The notes under the pieces: generated by a model
Seen by the model: only the letters and a program-made list of their open reading frames with translations
Database searches by the model: none
Told to the model about the DNA's origin: nothing
In this document: piece after piece, positions 50,303 to 60,359 of the stretch
Layout: each line of letters starts with the position of its first letter
How positions within the stretch are numbered: the stretch's first letter is position 1
Position numbers and translations under genes: made by a program
NCBI GenBank assembly: GCA_003389215.1
Contig: QQVP01000071.1
Location: forward strand, 1-64,000
Length of the DNA: 64,000 bases
Direction: 5' to 3'
Origin: Planctomycetota bacterium
GTDB lineage: Bacteria; Planctomycetota; Planctomycetia; Pirellulales; UBA7805

Positions 50303-51319
50303 ATGCCCCAAGACGTTTCCATCGAGACCTGGCCTTCGTGGCGGCGCGACGGCCTTCGCTACTTTGCGTATAGCTGCTATCTGAAGCAGAAGTTCGGCGA
50401 GCGGGTGCAGAAGGTCAGCGTCGACGCGGGCTTCACCTGTCCCAACGTCGATGGAACCGTGGCGAAGGGGGGCTGCGTCTTCTGCGACAATCGCAGCTTC
50501 AGTCCCTCGCGACGCATGCCGCGGGCGGATGTGCGAGGCCAGATCGATCAGGGCATCCGCCGCATCAAGCTCCGCTACAACGCCGATAAGTTCATGGCCT
50601 ATTTTCAGCCGGCCACGAACACGTACGCCCCGGTCGAACGATTGCGGTCGCTCTACCTCGACGCCCTCGCTCACCCGCAGGTTGTCGGCATGGCCATCGG
50701 CACCCGTCCCGACTGCGTGCCGGACGAGGTGCTGGAACTGTTGGAAGAGGTGGCCGCCTTGACCTACTTGTCGGTCGAATACGGCATGGAGACGATGCAC
50801 GACCGCACGCTCGACTGGATGAACCGCGGACATCATCACGACGCCTTCGTCGACGCGGTCGAGCGGAGCCGAAATCGGGGTTTCCAGATTTGCGCCCACG
50901 TAATGCTGGGGCTGCCCGGAGAAACGCGCGAGGACATGCTCGCCGGGGCCGACGAGCTGGCACGCTTACAGGTTGACGCGGTGAAGATCCACAACCTCTA
51001 CGTGGTGAAGAACACGCCGCTGGCCGACGACTACCTGGCCGGTCGCGTCCAACTCTTGGAACGGCAGGAGTACGTCGAGACCATCGTCGACTTCATCGAG
51101 CGGCTGCCCCCGACGTGCGTCATCGAGCGGGTCAGCGGCGAGGCCCCGCCCGACTATTTTCAGGGGCCCAGTTGGTGCCTCGACAAACCGGCGGTGCTGC
51201 GGGCCATCGACGGCGAGTTTTCGCGTCGTGACACCTGGCAGGGCAAACTGTGGGGGCCCGTGCCATCCGATCCCGCACCGTCCGACACGGCTACGAACGC
51301 GGCGGCCGCGACCCGCTAG
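50303..51319 (+). CDS. TIGR01212-family radical SAM protein
   Basis: KVSVDAGFTCPNVDGTVAKGGCVFCDNRSFSPSRR; GTRPDCVPDEVLELL; HVMLGLPGET. Confidence 0.94.
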   Translation: MPQDVSIETWPSWRRDGLRYFAYSCYLKQKFGERVQKVSVDAGFTCPNVDGTVAKGGCVFCDNRSFSPSRRMPRADVRGQIDQGIRRIKLRYNADKFMAYFQPATNTYAPVERLRSLYLDALAHPQVVGMAIGTRPDCVPDEVLELLEEVAALTYLSVEYGMETMHDRTLDWMNRGHHHDAFVDAVERSRNRGFQICAHVMLGLPGETREDMLAGADELARLQVDAVKIHNLYVVKNTPLADDYLAGRVQLLERQEYVETIVDFIERLPPTCVIERVSGEAPPDYFQGPSWCLDKPAVLRAIDGEFSRRDTWQGKLWGPVPSDPAPSDTATNAAAATR

Positions 51320-51381
51320 CCGACTTTTTCGCGAATTCGGCGCGAACCTTTCCTAGCGCGATCCGATACAATATGGGTATC

Positions 51382-51773
<392 letters not shown>

Positions 51774-51869
51774 CTTTTTTCGTGTCGGGGCCCTTTTTCT
51801 TCGCGGGGAAGAATCTGCTCTCTCGGAGGGTCCCTTTCCCGGCAAGTTTCTCTGGGGGGCGAAATTACA

Positions 51870-51933
51870 AACTCTGCCGCCGCGCCCGATTCCTCGCCAA
51901 GGCTCGAAATCGGGACGCGGGCGAAGCAGAGTT
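51870..51933 (-). terminator. long imperfect hairpin downstream of the RHH gene
   Basis: aactctgc..gcagagtt plus cgccgcgcccgattc / gaaatcgggacgcgggcg arms, followed by U-rich sequence on minus strand. Confidence 0.6.
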
Positions 51934-51951
51934 GGATTTCATCGCTCGTCT

Positions 51952-52383
51952 TTACACCTCGTTCGGCACGAGCTCTTCGTCAATCATCTGCAAGAGCTTC
52001 GAGATGCAGAGCTTGTTCATGCTGGTGTGGCGATCGTGGGCCTCAGCTCGCAGGGCCTCGTGAAGGCTCTTGGGCATGCGGACCGTAATCACGCGAGTCG
52101 GCTCCTGGGCGGTCGTCTGCGAACGCGATTGCTCACGCAGCTTGGCGACCATCTGCTGGATGCCGCTGTACTCAGCGGTTTTTTCGAAGTTGGCCAGCGA
52201 GTTGTGATCCGGGAAGCAGCGACGCACCACGCCTTCGGTGCCGAGCACCTCGCGGAAGAACGTCACCCAATCCGGACGCTGCTGATAGAGTCGCTCTGCC
52301 TGCTGATAGACCTGCTGCGACTTATCCGACTGCGGGGGCTGCTGCTGGTACTGCGTTCCATCGTAGACCTGGGTGTCGACCAT
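51952..52383 (-). CDS. ribbon-helix-helix / HicB-like DNA-binding domain protein
   Basis: RVITVRMPKSLHEALRAEAHDRHTSMNKLCISKLLQMI; SD AAGGAGG before ATG at 52383. Confidence 0.8.
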   Translation of the reverse strand: MVDTQVYDGTQYQQQPPQSDKSQQVYQQAERLYQQRPDWVTFFREVLGTEGVVRRCFPDHNSLANFEKTAEYSGIQQMVAKLREQSRSQTTAQEPTRVITVRMPKSLHEALRAEAHDRHTSMNKLCISKLLQMIDEELVPNEV

Positions 52384-52581
52384 CTTTAAATCCTCCTTGT
52401 AAAGAAGCGGGTTGCGAAATTCCGTTTTCACACGGCCTCCACGGGCCGCGTACTACACGAAATAATCGCCATCGCGTCAAGCCCAGCACGGATGTCGATG
52501 CAGTGCTTGCACTTACAGCGTCAGCACGGAGGGTGCCAGCTAATTCAGCACCGCTGCCTGCAAAGCTGGCGAACCCCGCCG

Positions 52582-52658
52582 TGCCCAATTCTTAGGCACT
52601 CCGACGATTCACATCGTCGGAGTGTCCAGCAAAAAGGGCCCAAATAGTAAGTTGGGCA
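52582..52658. repeat. nested inverted repeat
   Basis: Perfect 12-bp arms cactccgacgat-tcac-atcgtcggagtg (52597-52624) with outer gcccaattctta / taagttgggc arms. Confidence 0.6.
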
Positions 52659-52675
52659 AGGAGAAATGCCGCGGC

Positions 52676-53602
52676 TCACGCCGGTTCTTTGCGGAACCGC
52701 TCGAGCAGGGCCTTGGTGAGCCGAATGCCTTCGGCCTCGGTGTGCTTGCTGCCCTCGTACTCGATGCCGACATAGCCGGTGTAGCCGGCCGCCGCGACGA
52801 TCTGCATCATCCGTCCGAAGTCGGTGTAGACCTCGTTCCCCTCCGCATCGAACTTATGGCTCTTCGCGCTGACGGCCTTCGCCGTCGGCATCAGCTCCGC
52901 GACCCCCTGATAGCGGTCGTAGTCGCCGAAGTTGCCAAAGTCAGGCAGAGTGCCACAGTTGTCCAGGCCAACTTCCTCGATCACCCCGGCCAGCCACTTG
53001 CCGTTCGAGGAGAGGCCCCCGTGGTTCTCCACGATCACCCCGATGTCGTGCGGCGCGGCAAATTCCGAAAGCTGCCGCAGCCCGTCGGCCGCCAACATCT
53101 TCTGTTCTTCGAATTCGCCACGACTGGCGGCGTTCACCCGGATCGAGTGGCACCCCAGCGTCTTGGCCGCCTCGACCCACTTGAAGTGATTTTCCACGGC
53201 CTTCCGCCTTGTCGCCTCGTCAGGGTCGCCCAAAGGGCCCTCGCCATCGACCAGGATCAGCAGACTATTCACCCCAGAGTCCGCGGCCCGCGACTTCATG
53301 TCGGCCAGGTAATTCTGGTCGGTAGCCTTGTCCTGAAACGGCCCGCTCCAGTACTCGACCGCATCGATGCCGAACTGCTTGATCGTGTGCTTCGCGAAGT
53401 CGAGATGATCGAGCTCGCCCGAGGCGATCGTGCGATGCAGCGAATACTCGCCCAGCGAGATATCGAACGTCGATGGCACGGGGGTAACGAGTTGCCTCGG
53501 TCGACATCCAGCCAGTGCGGGAACCAGTCCCGCCGCGGCGATCGCCGCCGTGGTACGAGCCAGAAACTGTCGCCGGTCGAGCCGGTCGTGGCGTTCTCTC
53601 AT
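52676..53602 (-). CDS. Tat-signal sugar phosphate isomerase/epimerase (xylose isomerase-like TIM barrel)
   Basis: [25 protein letters not shown] Tat lipoprotein signal; [33 protein letters not shown]. Confidence 0.9.
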   Translation of the reverse strand: MRERHDRLDRRQFLARTTAAIAAAGLVPALAGCRPRQLVTPVPSTFDISLGEYSLHRTIASGELDHLDFAKHTIKQFGIDAVEYWSGPFQDKATDQNYLADMKSRAADSGVNSLLILVDGEGPLGDPDEATRRKAVENHFKWVEAAKTLGCHSIRVNAASRGEFEEQKMLAADGLRQLSEFAAPHDIGVIVENHGGLSSNGKWLAGVIEEVGLDNCGTLPDFGNFGDYDRYQGVAELMPTAKAVSAKSHKFDAEGNEVYTDFGRMMQIVAAAGYTGYVGIEYEGSKHTEAEGIRLTKALLERFRKEPA

Positions 53603-53860
53603 CGACGTGATACTCCAGGAGCGACATGTGGCCCGGCTCGACGCAGCTCATTCACGCCGCGGAATCGGCCAGGCATTGGGGCAGGGCAGTATAAGGGGGC
53701 GCACGGTCGGGCTTCAACGGACGGCGACGCGTGTCGCTTCGCGGTGAGTGCGGGTGTAGACAGCTTGTCCGCCGGCCGTCGCCGCGCTATGTTACCGGAA
53801 AGTCGCGGCAAATCGCGGCCGCTTTAATTCACGGAGTTCCAAAGACGGAGGAAGAAAATC

Positions 53861-54214
53861 GTGGCTGCCAAGAAAATCGACTGGTACTATCACCGCGGGG
53901 GATGAACGAGCTGCAAGAAGGCGCAAGGGTTCCTTGCCGATGCCGGATTGCAGGTCGCCGAACAGGTCGACGCGAAGAAAGAGAAGATCGGGCCAGCCGC
54001 CGCAGCCAAGTTGGCCCGTGGCGTCGATCAACTCTACGTTGCCAAAGGCAAATCGGTGAAACACTTGAGCCTCAAGAAGGACAAGCCTTCGGACGCCGAT
54101 CTGAAAAAGCTGCTCATCGGCCCGTCGGGTAACCTGCGGGCACCGACGTTGCGGAAGGGCAAGAAGCTGCTGGTCGGCTTTCACGAACAGACCTATGCCG
54201 AGGAGCTGAGTTAG
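53861..54214 (+). CDS. ArsC/Spx-like thioredoxin-fold protein, probable selenoprotein (Sec at codon 15, TGA 53903-53905)
   Basis: SD GGAGG 9 nt before GTG; MAAKKIDWYYHRGG-U-TSCKKAQGFLADAGLQVAEQVDAKKEKIG...APTLRKGKKLLVGFHEQTYAEELS in one frame across UGA; UGA replaces first Cys of CTSC. Confidence 0.85.
53921..53947 (+). promoter_or_regulatory. putative bacterial SECIS hairpin
   Basis: gcaagg-gtt-ccttgc (53923-53937) 6-bp stem, apical loop starts with G 23 nt after UGA. Confidence 0.55.
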
Positions 54215-54844
54215 GTGACTCGAGATACGTCCGACCACGAAGGCGCGGGGAACACAGACGACCGCGGTGCAAGATTACAGCGAATCGACGACGTGCTCCG
54301 GCTCGTCGATCGCGAAGTCTGGATCATCACTGCCGCCGATGGCGAGCGACGTGGCGGACTGCTGGCGACCTGGGTTTCGCAATCGTCTCTCGACACGCAG
54401 ACTCCGGTGCTCACGATCGCCCTGGCCCCGAATCACTTCACGACCGAACTCGTCTTGGCCAGCGGAGCCTTCGCGGCCCATCTGGTGGCCGAAGATCACA
54501 TCGGCCTCGCCTGGCCTTTCGCGCTCGGCTCGGGACGCGACCGCGACAAGCTCGCCGAGCTCGACTTCTCGCCGGGCGAGACCGGAAGTCCACGGCTCGC
54601 CAACGCCCTGGCCTGGCTCGATTGTCGCGTGATCGCCCGCTACGAGACGGGGGACCGCATCTTCTTTTGGGCCGACATCGTCGACGGGGACCAGGCGGCC
54701 GCCGGCGACCCTGTGCGGGTCAGCACGATGATGGCCTCGGCCGACGACCAGCAGCGGGCGGCGCTGCGGGCCGATCTGGAACGTGACATCGAGTTGCAAC
54801 GGCCGCTGGCTGACCGCTGGCGCGAGTCGCTGCGCTCGCCATAG
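54215..54844 (+). CDS. flavin reductase-like domain protein
   Basis: REVWIITAADGERRGGLLATWVSQSSLDTQTPVLTIALAPNHFT...FAAHLVAEDHIGLA; begins immediately after the selenoprotein stop. Confidence 0.85.
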   Translation: MTRDTSDHEGAGNTDDRGARLQRIDDVLRLVDREVWIITAADGERRGGLLATWVSQSSLDTQTPVLTIALAPNHFTTELVLASGAFAAHLVAEDHIGLAWPFALGSGRDRDKLAELDFSPGETGSPRLANALAWLDCRVIARYETGDRIFFWADIVDGDQAAAGDPVRVSTMMASADDQQRAALRADLERDIELQRPLADRWRESLRSP

Positions 54845-55193
54845 ACTGCGCTCGCCATAGAGCCATAGAATCGTCGCCTCCGGTCGCCGATTCGTTGACT
54901 CACAGGTTGCCCTCAAATAGCATGAACTGGGGACGTCCTATCCACCCCTGCGCGGCTTTCGCCATTGCGCGGGTTCGTTCGAAACGCTATTCTGCGTGTT
55001 TAGATTTTCTCGCCACGGCCGGGCCGACGGTGCCGATCGGAAATCTCGTTCTCGGGGAGCATTGCGATCGAGGGTGCTTCGCATGGTTTCCCCTGGTTAC
55101 CGCGGCGACGACGTGGCGCATTGACGGTTGCATGCTGACGGGGTGCTCGTGCACAACCGCCTCGCTTGCAATCGAGAGCGGTCGTCGGTCCTG

Positions 55194-57944
55194 ATGAGCG
55201 AAACCACTCGACGCTACTTGCCGCCCGACGACGACTCCGGCTCGCGGGGTTCGTCGCTGCCGCCGTCGCCACTTGGCTCTTCAGTCGGCAGTCGCCGGCC
55301 TACAACCGGGCCCGCCCAGTTCTCGACCGACCCCAACATCGCGCCCGACGAGCCGACCGTGGTGGGGGCCAATCCGCTCAGTTCGGGCGCTGCCTTGCCG
55401 CCGACGGTGCCGACCAGCGGCGACTTGGGCAAGATGCTCGAGGGGGAGCGGCTCGGCCATTTCTTTCTCGAAGAGTTCATCGGCGGTGGTGGCATGGGGG
55501 CCGTGTTTCGCGGCACCGACGAAATGCTCGGCCGCACCGTGGCGATCAAGGTCCTGGCCCCGCATCAGGGTGCGGACGAAGAGACGACCCGCCGCTTTCG
55601 CCATGAGGCCCAATCGACGGCCCGGCTCGACCATGAGAATATCGCCCGGGTCTACTACGTCGGCGTCGACCGGGGCTGGCACTACATCGTGTTGGAGTAC
55701 GTCGAGGGGGAGAACCTTCGCGACCTGGTGGCAATCGAAGGCCCGCTGCCCCTGGCCGATGTGATTGGCTTCACGCTGCAGATCACCGAGGCGCTCGATC
55801 ACGCCAGCAGCCGCGACGTCGTGCATCGCGACATCAAACCATCGAACGTACTGATCACGAAGGCCAAGCAAGCAAAGCTTGTCGATATGGGATTGGCCCG
55901 TCTGCATCAGGTCGAGCATCCGGAAGATGACTTGACGGCCAGCGGCGTAACCCTGGGTACCTTCGACTACATCTCGCCGGAGCAAGCCCGCGATCCACGC
56001 AACGCCGACGTGCGGAGCGATCTCTACTCGCTTGGTTGCACGGTCTACTTCATGCTCACCGGGCGTCCGCCCTTTCCGCAGGGAACCGTGTTGCAAAAAC
56101 TGCTGCAGCATCAGGGCGACGCGCCGCCCGACCCGCGGCGCTTCCGACCCGATGTGCCGGAGGCGATTTGCCGGGTGACTAACAAGCTGCTGGCCAAGGA
56201 CCCGGCCCATCGCTATCAGCGACCGCTAGAACTCTTTCACGAACTGGTGGCGATCTCGCGGCAATTGGAATTCCCACTCTCGCAAGAGCTCGGCGAGACG
56301 TGGGTGCCGCAGAAGACCCGCAGCCGGCGGAGCATCTATCGGCATCTGCCGTGGGCCGTTCCGGTCGGCATTTTGGCGCTGGTCGTGGTGTTCGTTTACG
56401 CGCGGGAATTGCTGCGGGCGGAGATTCCGCCGCCTTGGGACGATATGCCCAGGCGGCCTTCGGCAACCTCGAACCGGGCGGCGACCGGCGAGCCAGGCTC
56501 GCCGGAGCGACCGGCTACCGGGGGCACCGGTACCTCACCGTCGGGCGCCGCAAGCGGCGGCGAACCTGGCGGCGATCGTCGCGGCGGTGTCGCTGCCCGT
56601 TCGCGCGATCTGGCTGTCGACCGCTCCGAAGCTCCCCGGCGGACGTTGGATCCCGAGAGCGACGGAGATGGAGCCGACGGGGATGGAGCCGACGCCGCTT
56701 CGCTGCCGGCTGGCGAGGACGTCGGCTCGACGACTGACGCCGCGAAACCTCCTAGCACGTCGAATGGTCCCCGGCCCACCATCGTAGGCGTCGGCGAGTC
56801 GGCCGATCATCGCTCCCTGGGCGCGGCGCTCCGCGCGGCGGACACCTCGGCCACGATCGAGCTGCGCTACGACGGCCGCGGGCTACCCTTCGAAGATGCG
56901 ATCGAGCTCGACCAAAGACTGGTTACCATCCGCGGCGGCGAGGGCTATTCGCCGGTCGTGCGTTTTCGACCGCGTGCCGTTGCGAACGGGACCGATGCCG
57001 TCATGATCGCGTTGCGCGGGGGAAGGTTGACGCTGGTCAATTTGCACCTCGAATTGGAATTGCCGGCCGCCAGCTCGGCGGTTCGCTATGCCCTGTTCGA
57101 GTCGATTGCCGCCGAGCGGATCGAGATGAAGGGCTGTACGATCACGGTCCGAGATCGGCGCGAGAATCTGCGCGAGTTCGACTATCGTCCGACGATCGTC
57201 CGCGCCTCGCGCGCTCCGTACCGCGGGTTGATCGACGAGCGACCTCGCGAGGCGGCGAGCGAGCTGGCATGGATGCTGAAGAATTGCGTCGTCCGTGGTC
57301 CGGCCAGCTTTCTCAGCGGTGCCGCCGTGGGGGCCGTCGATCTGAACTGGCAGAACGGGCTGTTGGCGATCGACGATCGCTTCGTCCTGATGGGCGCCGA
57401 CGCGGGTAGTGAGTCGGCACGCGGTCAGCTGCGGGTCCACCTCGATCACGTCACGGCGAACTGCCGCCGCGGGTTCGTGCTGATGAGCGGGGGCGACGAC
57501 GCTCGTTATTTTCCCAGGCTCAACCTGCGTGCCGTCGACAGTCTGTTGATCTCGGATGGTGCACCGCTGATCGAGCAACGCGGCTGGCAGAGTCGCGAGC
57601 AGCTGCAGGAAGCGGTTCGTTGGAGCGGACACAACAACGGCTTCGACGGCTTCGAAGTCTTCTGGCAGCTGGAGCCGAGTCTGGCGTCGACCAAGATCCG
57701 CTATCGATGGACCGACTGGCAGGACTACTGGCCGCGGGGCACGGAAAATTCGTTCGTGGGGGTCCGGTGGCAAGATGCAGGACGACTCGCGGGGGCAATC
57801 TGGCGGCATCGGCCGAAGGACTATACGCTGCGCGACGACGACAACCCGGCGATCAGTGGCGCGACCGACGGGATGAGCGACATGGGTCTGGTGACCGGCG
57901 AGTTGCCGCCGCTGCCGTGGGACGGCGGTCCGCGGGGCGAGTAG
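55194..57944 (+). CDS. serine/threonine protein kinase with TM and large C-terminal extracellular region
   Basis: GGGGMGAVFRGTDEMLGRTVAIKVL; HRDIKPSNVLI; SPEQARDPRNADVRSDLYSLGCT; TM WAVPVGILALVVVFVYA. Start trimmed from 55128. Confidence 0.95.
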   Translation: MSETTRRYLPPDDDSGSRGSSLPPSPLGSSVGSRRPTTGPAQFSTDPNIAPDEPTVVGANPLSSGAALPPTVPTSGDLGKMLEGERLGHFFLEEFIGGGGMGAVFRGTDEMLGRTVAIKVLAPHQGADEETTRRFRHEAQSTARLDHENIARVYYVGVDRGWHYIVLEYVEGENLRDLVAIEGPLPLADVIGFTLQITEALDHASSRDVVHRDIKPSNVLITKAKQAKLVDMGLARLHQVEHPEDDLTASGVTLGTFDYISPEQARDPRNADVRSDLYSLGCTVYFMLTGRPPFPQGTVLQKLLQHQGDAPPDPRRFRPDVPEAICRVTNKLLAKDPAHRYQRPLELFHELVAISRQLEFPLSQELGETWVPQKTRSRRSIYRHLPWAVPVGILALVVVFVYARELLRAEIPPPWDDMPRRPSATSNRAATGEPGSPERPATGGTGTSPSGAASGGEPGGDRRGGVAARSRDLAVDRSEAPRRTLDPESDGDGADGDGADAASLPAGEDVGSTTDAAKPPSTSNGPRPTIVGVGESADHRSLGAALRAADTSATIELRYDGRGLPFEDAIELDQRLVTIRGGEGYSPVVRFRPRAVANGTDAVMIALRGGRLTLVNLHLELELPAASSAVRYALFESIAAERIEMKGCTITVRDRRENLREFDYRPTIVRASRAPYRGLIDERPREAASELAWMLKNCVVRGPASFLSGAAVGAVDLNWQNGLLAIDDRFVLMGADAGSESARGQLRVHLDHVTANCRRGFVLMSGGDDARYFPRLNLRAVDSLLISDGAPLIEQRGWQSREQLQEAVRWSGHNNGFDGFEVFWQLEPSLASTKIRYRWTDWQDYWPRGTENSFVGVRWQDAGRLAGAIWRHRPKDYTLRDDDNPAISGATDGMSDMGLVTGELPPLPWDGGPRGE

Positions 57945-57974
57945 CTTCACGCGCCGCTTGAGCCGCGGGCGACG

Positions 57975-60062
57975 CTACGCAGTGTCCGTGACGCCCCGTT
58001 CTTGCGAGACGTGGTAGATCCAGTAGCAGACCCCCAGCAAAGCGGCGACGGAAAGCGGGTACTTGATCCAGCTGCTGACATGTAGCTGAGATTCAAGGCC
58101 CATCACCGCGATGAACGCACCGGCGATTCCCGCCAGCGCCTCGCCGGCGATCAGGCCAGACGCGGCCAAGACGCTCTGGCCCGTCGCATCGTGCCCCGGT
58201 CGATTAAGAGTTCGCTTGATCAGGACTCCGAGCACGCCCCCGACAACCAACGCGACGACGGTTCCGAGGGGCAAGTAGATTCCGACGGCAATCGGCATCA
58301 CGTGAAGCCGATAGTTTGATCCTGATAGGCGAATGACCTGGCCAACGAGAAAAAGGCCGATGCCCAGCGTGGCGCCGATCGCCATCATTCGAGGCTTGGG
58401 TGGGAGTTCTTGCCAGCGTGTCGGCAGCAACAGGCCCCATTCGAAGTCTGCGACATCTTCCGCCGAGCCGCCGTCGGAGTCCACCGGCTCGTCGGGAAAC
58501 AGCGCCGTGGTGATGCTGGCCATGAGAGTCGCCTGCGGTGCGGGTAGGTCCCCGTCAACTCCCAGTCCGCCCTTGTCCTTGGCGAGGCTGCCGTCGTGAA
58601 GTGTCTGCAGGACCGGGCCCATGATGAAACACGCAACCAGGACGGCGATCACTTGCATGACTTGTTGGCTGCGGGGCGAGGCGCCGACAAGGTAGCCCGT
58701 CTTCAGGTCGTTGCAAACATCGCCCGACGTGCAGGCCGCACAACAGACGACGCCCGCCACGCCCAGCGTCGCGAGCACGGCCTGCGTGCCGCTGTAGTCG
58801 AGCAGGTAGATCAACAGGCCGGTGCTCAAGAGGGCCATGATCGTCATGCCCGAGACCGGGCTGTTCGAGTTGCCGACCAGCCCGACGATGTAACTGGCGA
58901 CGGCCGTGAAGAAGAAGGCCATCACGATCATCATCACCGTCGTCAAGATCGTGATCGGGATGTCATTTGCCAGTACCGTGTAATAGAGCGTCGCGATAAC
59001 AAGCACGCAAAACACCGCCAAGGCAACGATCGCTCCGCCGGGAATATCGCGACTCGTTGGACTGTCGTCCGTTCTTTTTCGGCCTGCGCCAACCTGACCG
59101 AGCAATTCGCCGACCGCAGCAGCGAGACCGCGGCGAACTTGCCACAGCGAGATCAATCCGCCGACGACCATAGCGCCCACTCCCATATAGCGCACGTAGT
59201 TCGACCAGAGAATGCCTGCGGCCTCTTCCGCCATCGCCTGTTTGTGTACGTCCAAGGCGGTAGCGACCGTCAAGCCCTCGCGTTCGGCGTCGGTCAGCTT
59301 CAATCCCGCATAGGCCTGCTGGAGAACCGCTGCGTCCGTTTCCAGCAGGGGCAGCGTAACGAGCCATCCGATGGCACCCCCCAGAAACACTTGAATCGCA
59401 ATCGGAAGGCCCACGATGACACCGACGCCAATCAGCATGGGCGACAGGCCACAGCTGGCAAAGAAAGTATGACCGTTCAGAATGCGCGCGAAGTTGATCT
59501 TCGAAGCCAAGATTCCGACGAGCGACACCAGAACCTCGAAGATAACACCGATGCCCAAGCCGGTGACGATTAGACGCAATCCCACCCGGGCAGCGCCGAC
59601 GTTTTCTTCGGCGGTGGCGGCCCTAAGTACTTCGGCACACGCCTTCCCTTCGGGGTACGCCAACTCCGGGCTCTCGACCACGAAAACGCGGCGCATCGGG
59701 ATCATGAACATGATGCCAAGCATCCCACCGCCGAGCGCCACAAGGGCGATCGTCACGTAGTTGTCGCTAAAATTCTCCCAGGCTTCTGCAATCAAGAGCG
59801 CCGGAATCGTGAAGACGATGCCCGCGGCGATCGACTCGCCGGCCGAGGCGGCGGTCTGGACCATGTTGGCTTCCAGCACGCCCTTGCGTCGAAAGATACC
59901 CCGCAGAATGCCCGTCGCGATCACCGCGGCCGGAATCGAGGCGGAAACCGTCATGCCGACCCTGACGCCCAGATAGACGTTCGCCGCCCCCATCACTACC
60001 GAGAGAATCACGCCGAGCAGTAGCGCGTGAAACGTCAGCTCGTGGCGATGGGAGGTGGTCAT
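57975..60062 (-). CDS. OPT family oligopeptide transporter
   Basis: ELTFHALLLGVILSVVMGAANVYLGVRVGMTVSASIPAAVIA; YPEGKACAEVLRA; CTSGDVCNDLKTGYLVGASPRSQQ. Confidence 0.95.
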   Translation of the reverse strand: MTTSHRHELTFHALLLGVILSVVMGAANVYLGVRVGMTVSASIPAAVIATGILRGIFRRKGVLEANMVQTAASAGESIAAGIVFTIPALLIAEAWENFSDNYVTIALVALGGGMLGIMFMIPMRRVFVVESPELAYPEGKACAEVLRAATAEENVGAARVGLRLIVTGLGIGVIFEVLVSLVGILASKINFARILNGHTFFASCGLSPMLIGVGVIVGLPIAIQVFLGGAIGWLVTLPLLETDAAVLQQAYAGLKLTDAEREGLTVATALDVHKQAMAEEAAGILWSNYVRYMGVGAMVVGGLISLWQVRRGLAAAVGELLGQVGAGRKRTDDSPTSRDIPGGAIVALAVFCVLVIATLYYTVLANDIPITILTTVMMIVMAFFFTAVASYIVGLVGNSNSPVSGMTIMALLSTGLLIYLLDYSGTQAVLATLGVAGVVCCAACTSGDVCNDLKTGYLVGASPRSQQVMQVIAVLVACFIMGPVLQTLHDGSLAKDKGGLGVDGDLPAPQATLMASITTALFPDEPVDSDGGSAEDVADFEWGLLLPTRWQELPPKPRMMAIGATLGIGLFLVGQVIRLSGSNYRLHVMPIAVGIYLPLGTVVALVVGGVLGVLIKRTLNRPGHDATGQSVLAASGLIAGEALAGIAGAFIAVMGLESQLHVSSWIKYPLSVAALLGVCYWIYHVSQERGVTDTA

Positions 60063-60359
60063 GGTGCGATTCCCGGGATGACTGGCGAATGTAGCCTACC
60101 GTTGAACCAAACACAAGCTGGCAAAGCTATTACGTCGACGCGGCCGTCACCGCCAACCGCGCGTGACGCAATCGCTCACGCGCCCCGCGACCAGTCGCCG
60201 CCTTGCTTGACAGCCTGGCGCGGGCGGGTTTTACTAACGACACCGCGGCAAGATCCCACCCCCCCACCTGCCTGTCGTCGCGCGAAGTCACACGCTCGCG
60301 CGGCGTCCCACCCAGCCCCCCGCCGCGCGGCAGGCATCCTAGTCTTGAGGAGACCAGGC

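Noticed and set aside
53903-53905. Interpreting the TGA as a pseudogenising mutation or a gene starting at 53948
   Set aside because: The stop lies exactly at the catalytic Cys position, both flanks retain homology, and a SECIS-like hairpin follows; a start at 53948 would delete the active site. Kept open pending selABCD check.
53731-54132. 133-aa ORF overlapping the selenoprotein in another frame
   Set aside because: No domain signal, whereas the UGA read-through frame shows conserved thioredoxin-fold motifs and a good SD.
55187-55212. Hammerhead-ribozyme-like string CCTGATGAGCGAAACC
   Set aside because: CTGATGA..GAAAC is present but stem II would be a single base pair, no stems I/III flank it, and the string is simply the start codon region ATG AGC GAA ACC (MSET) of the kinase.
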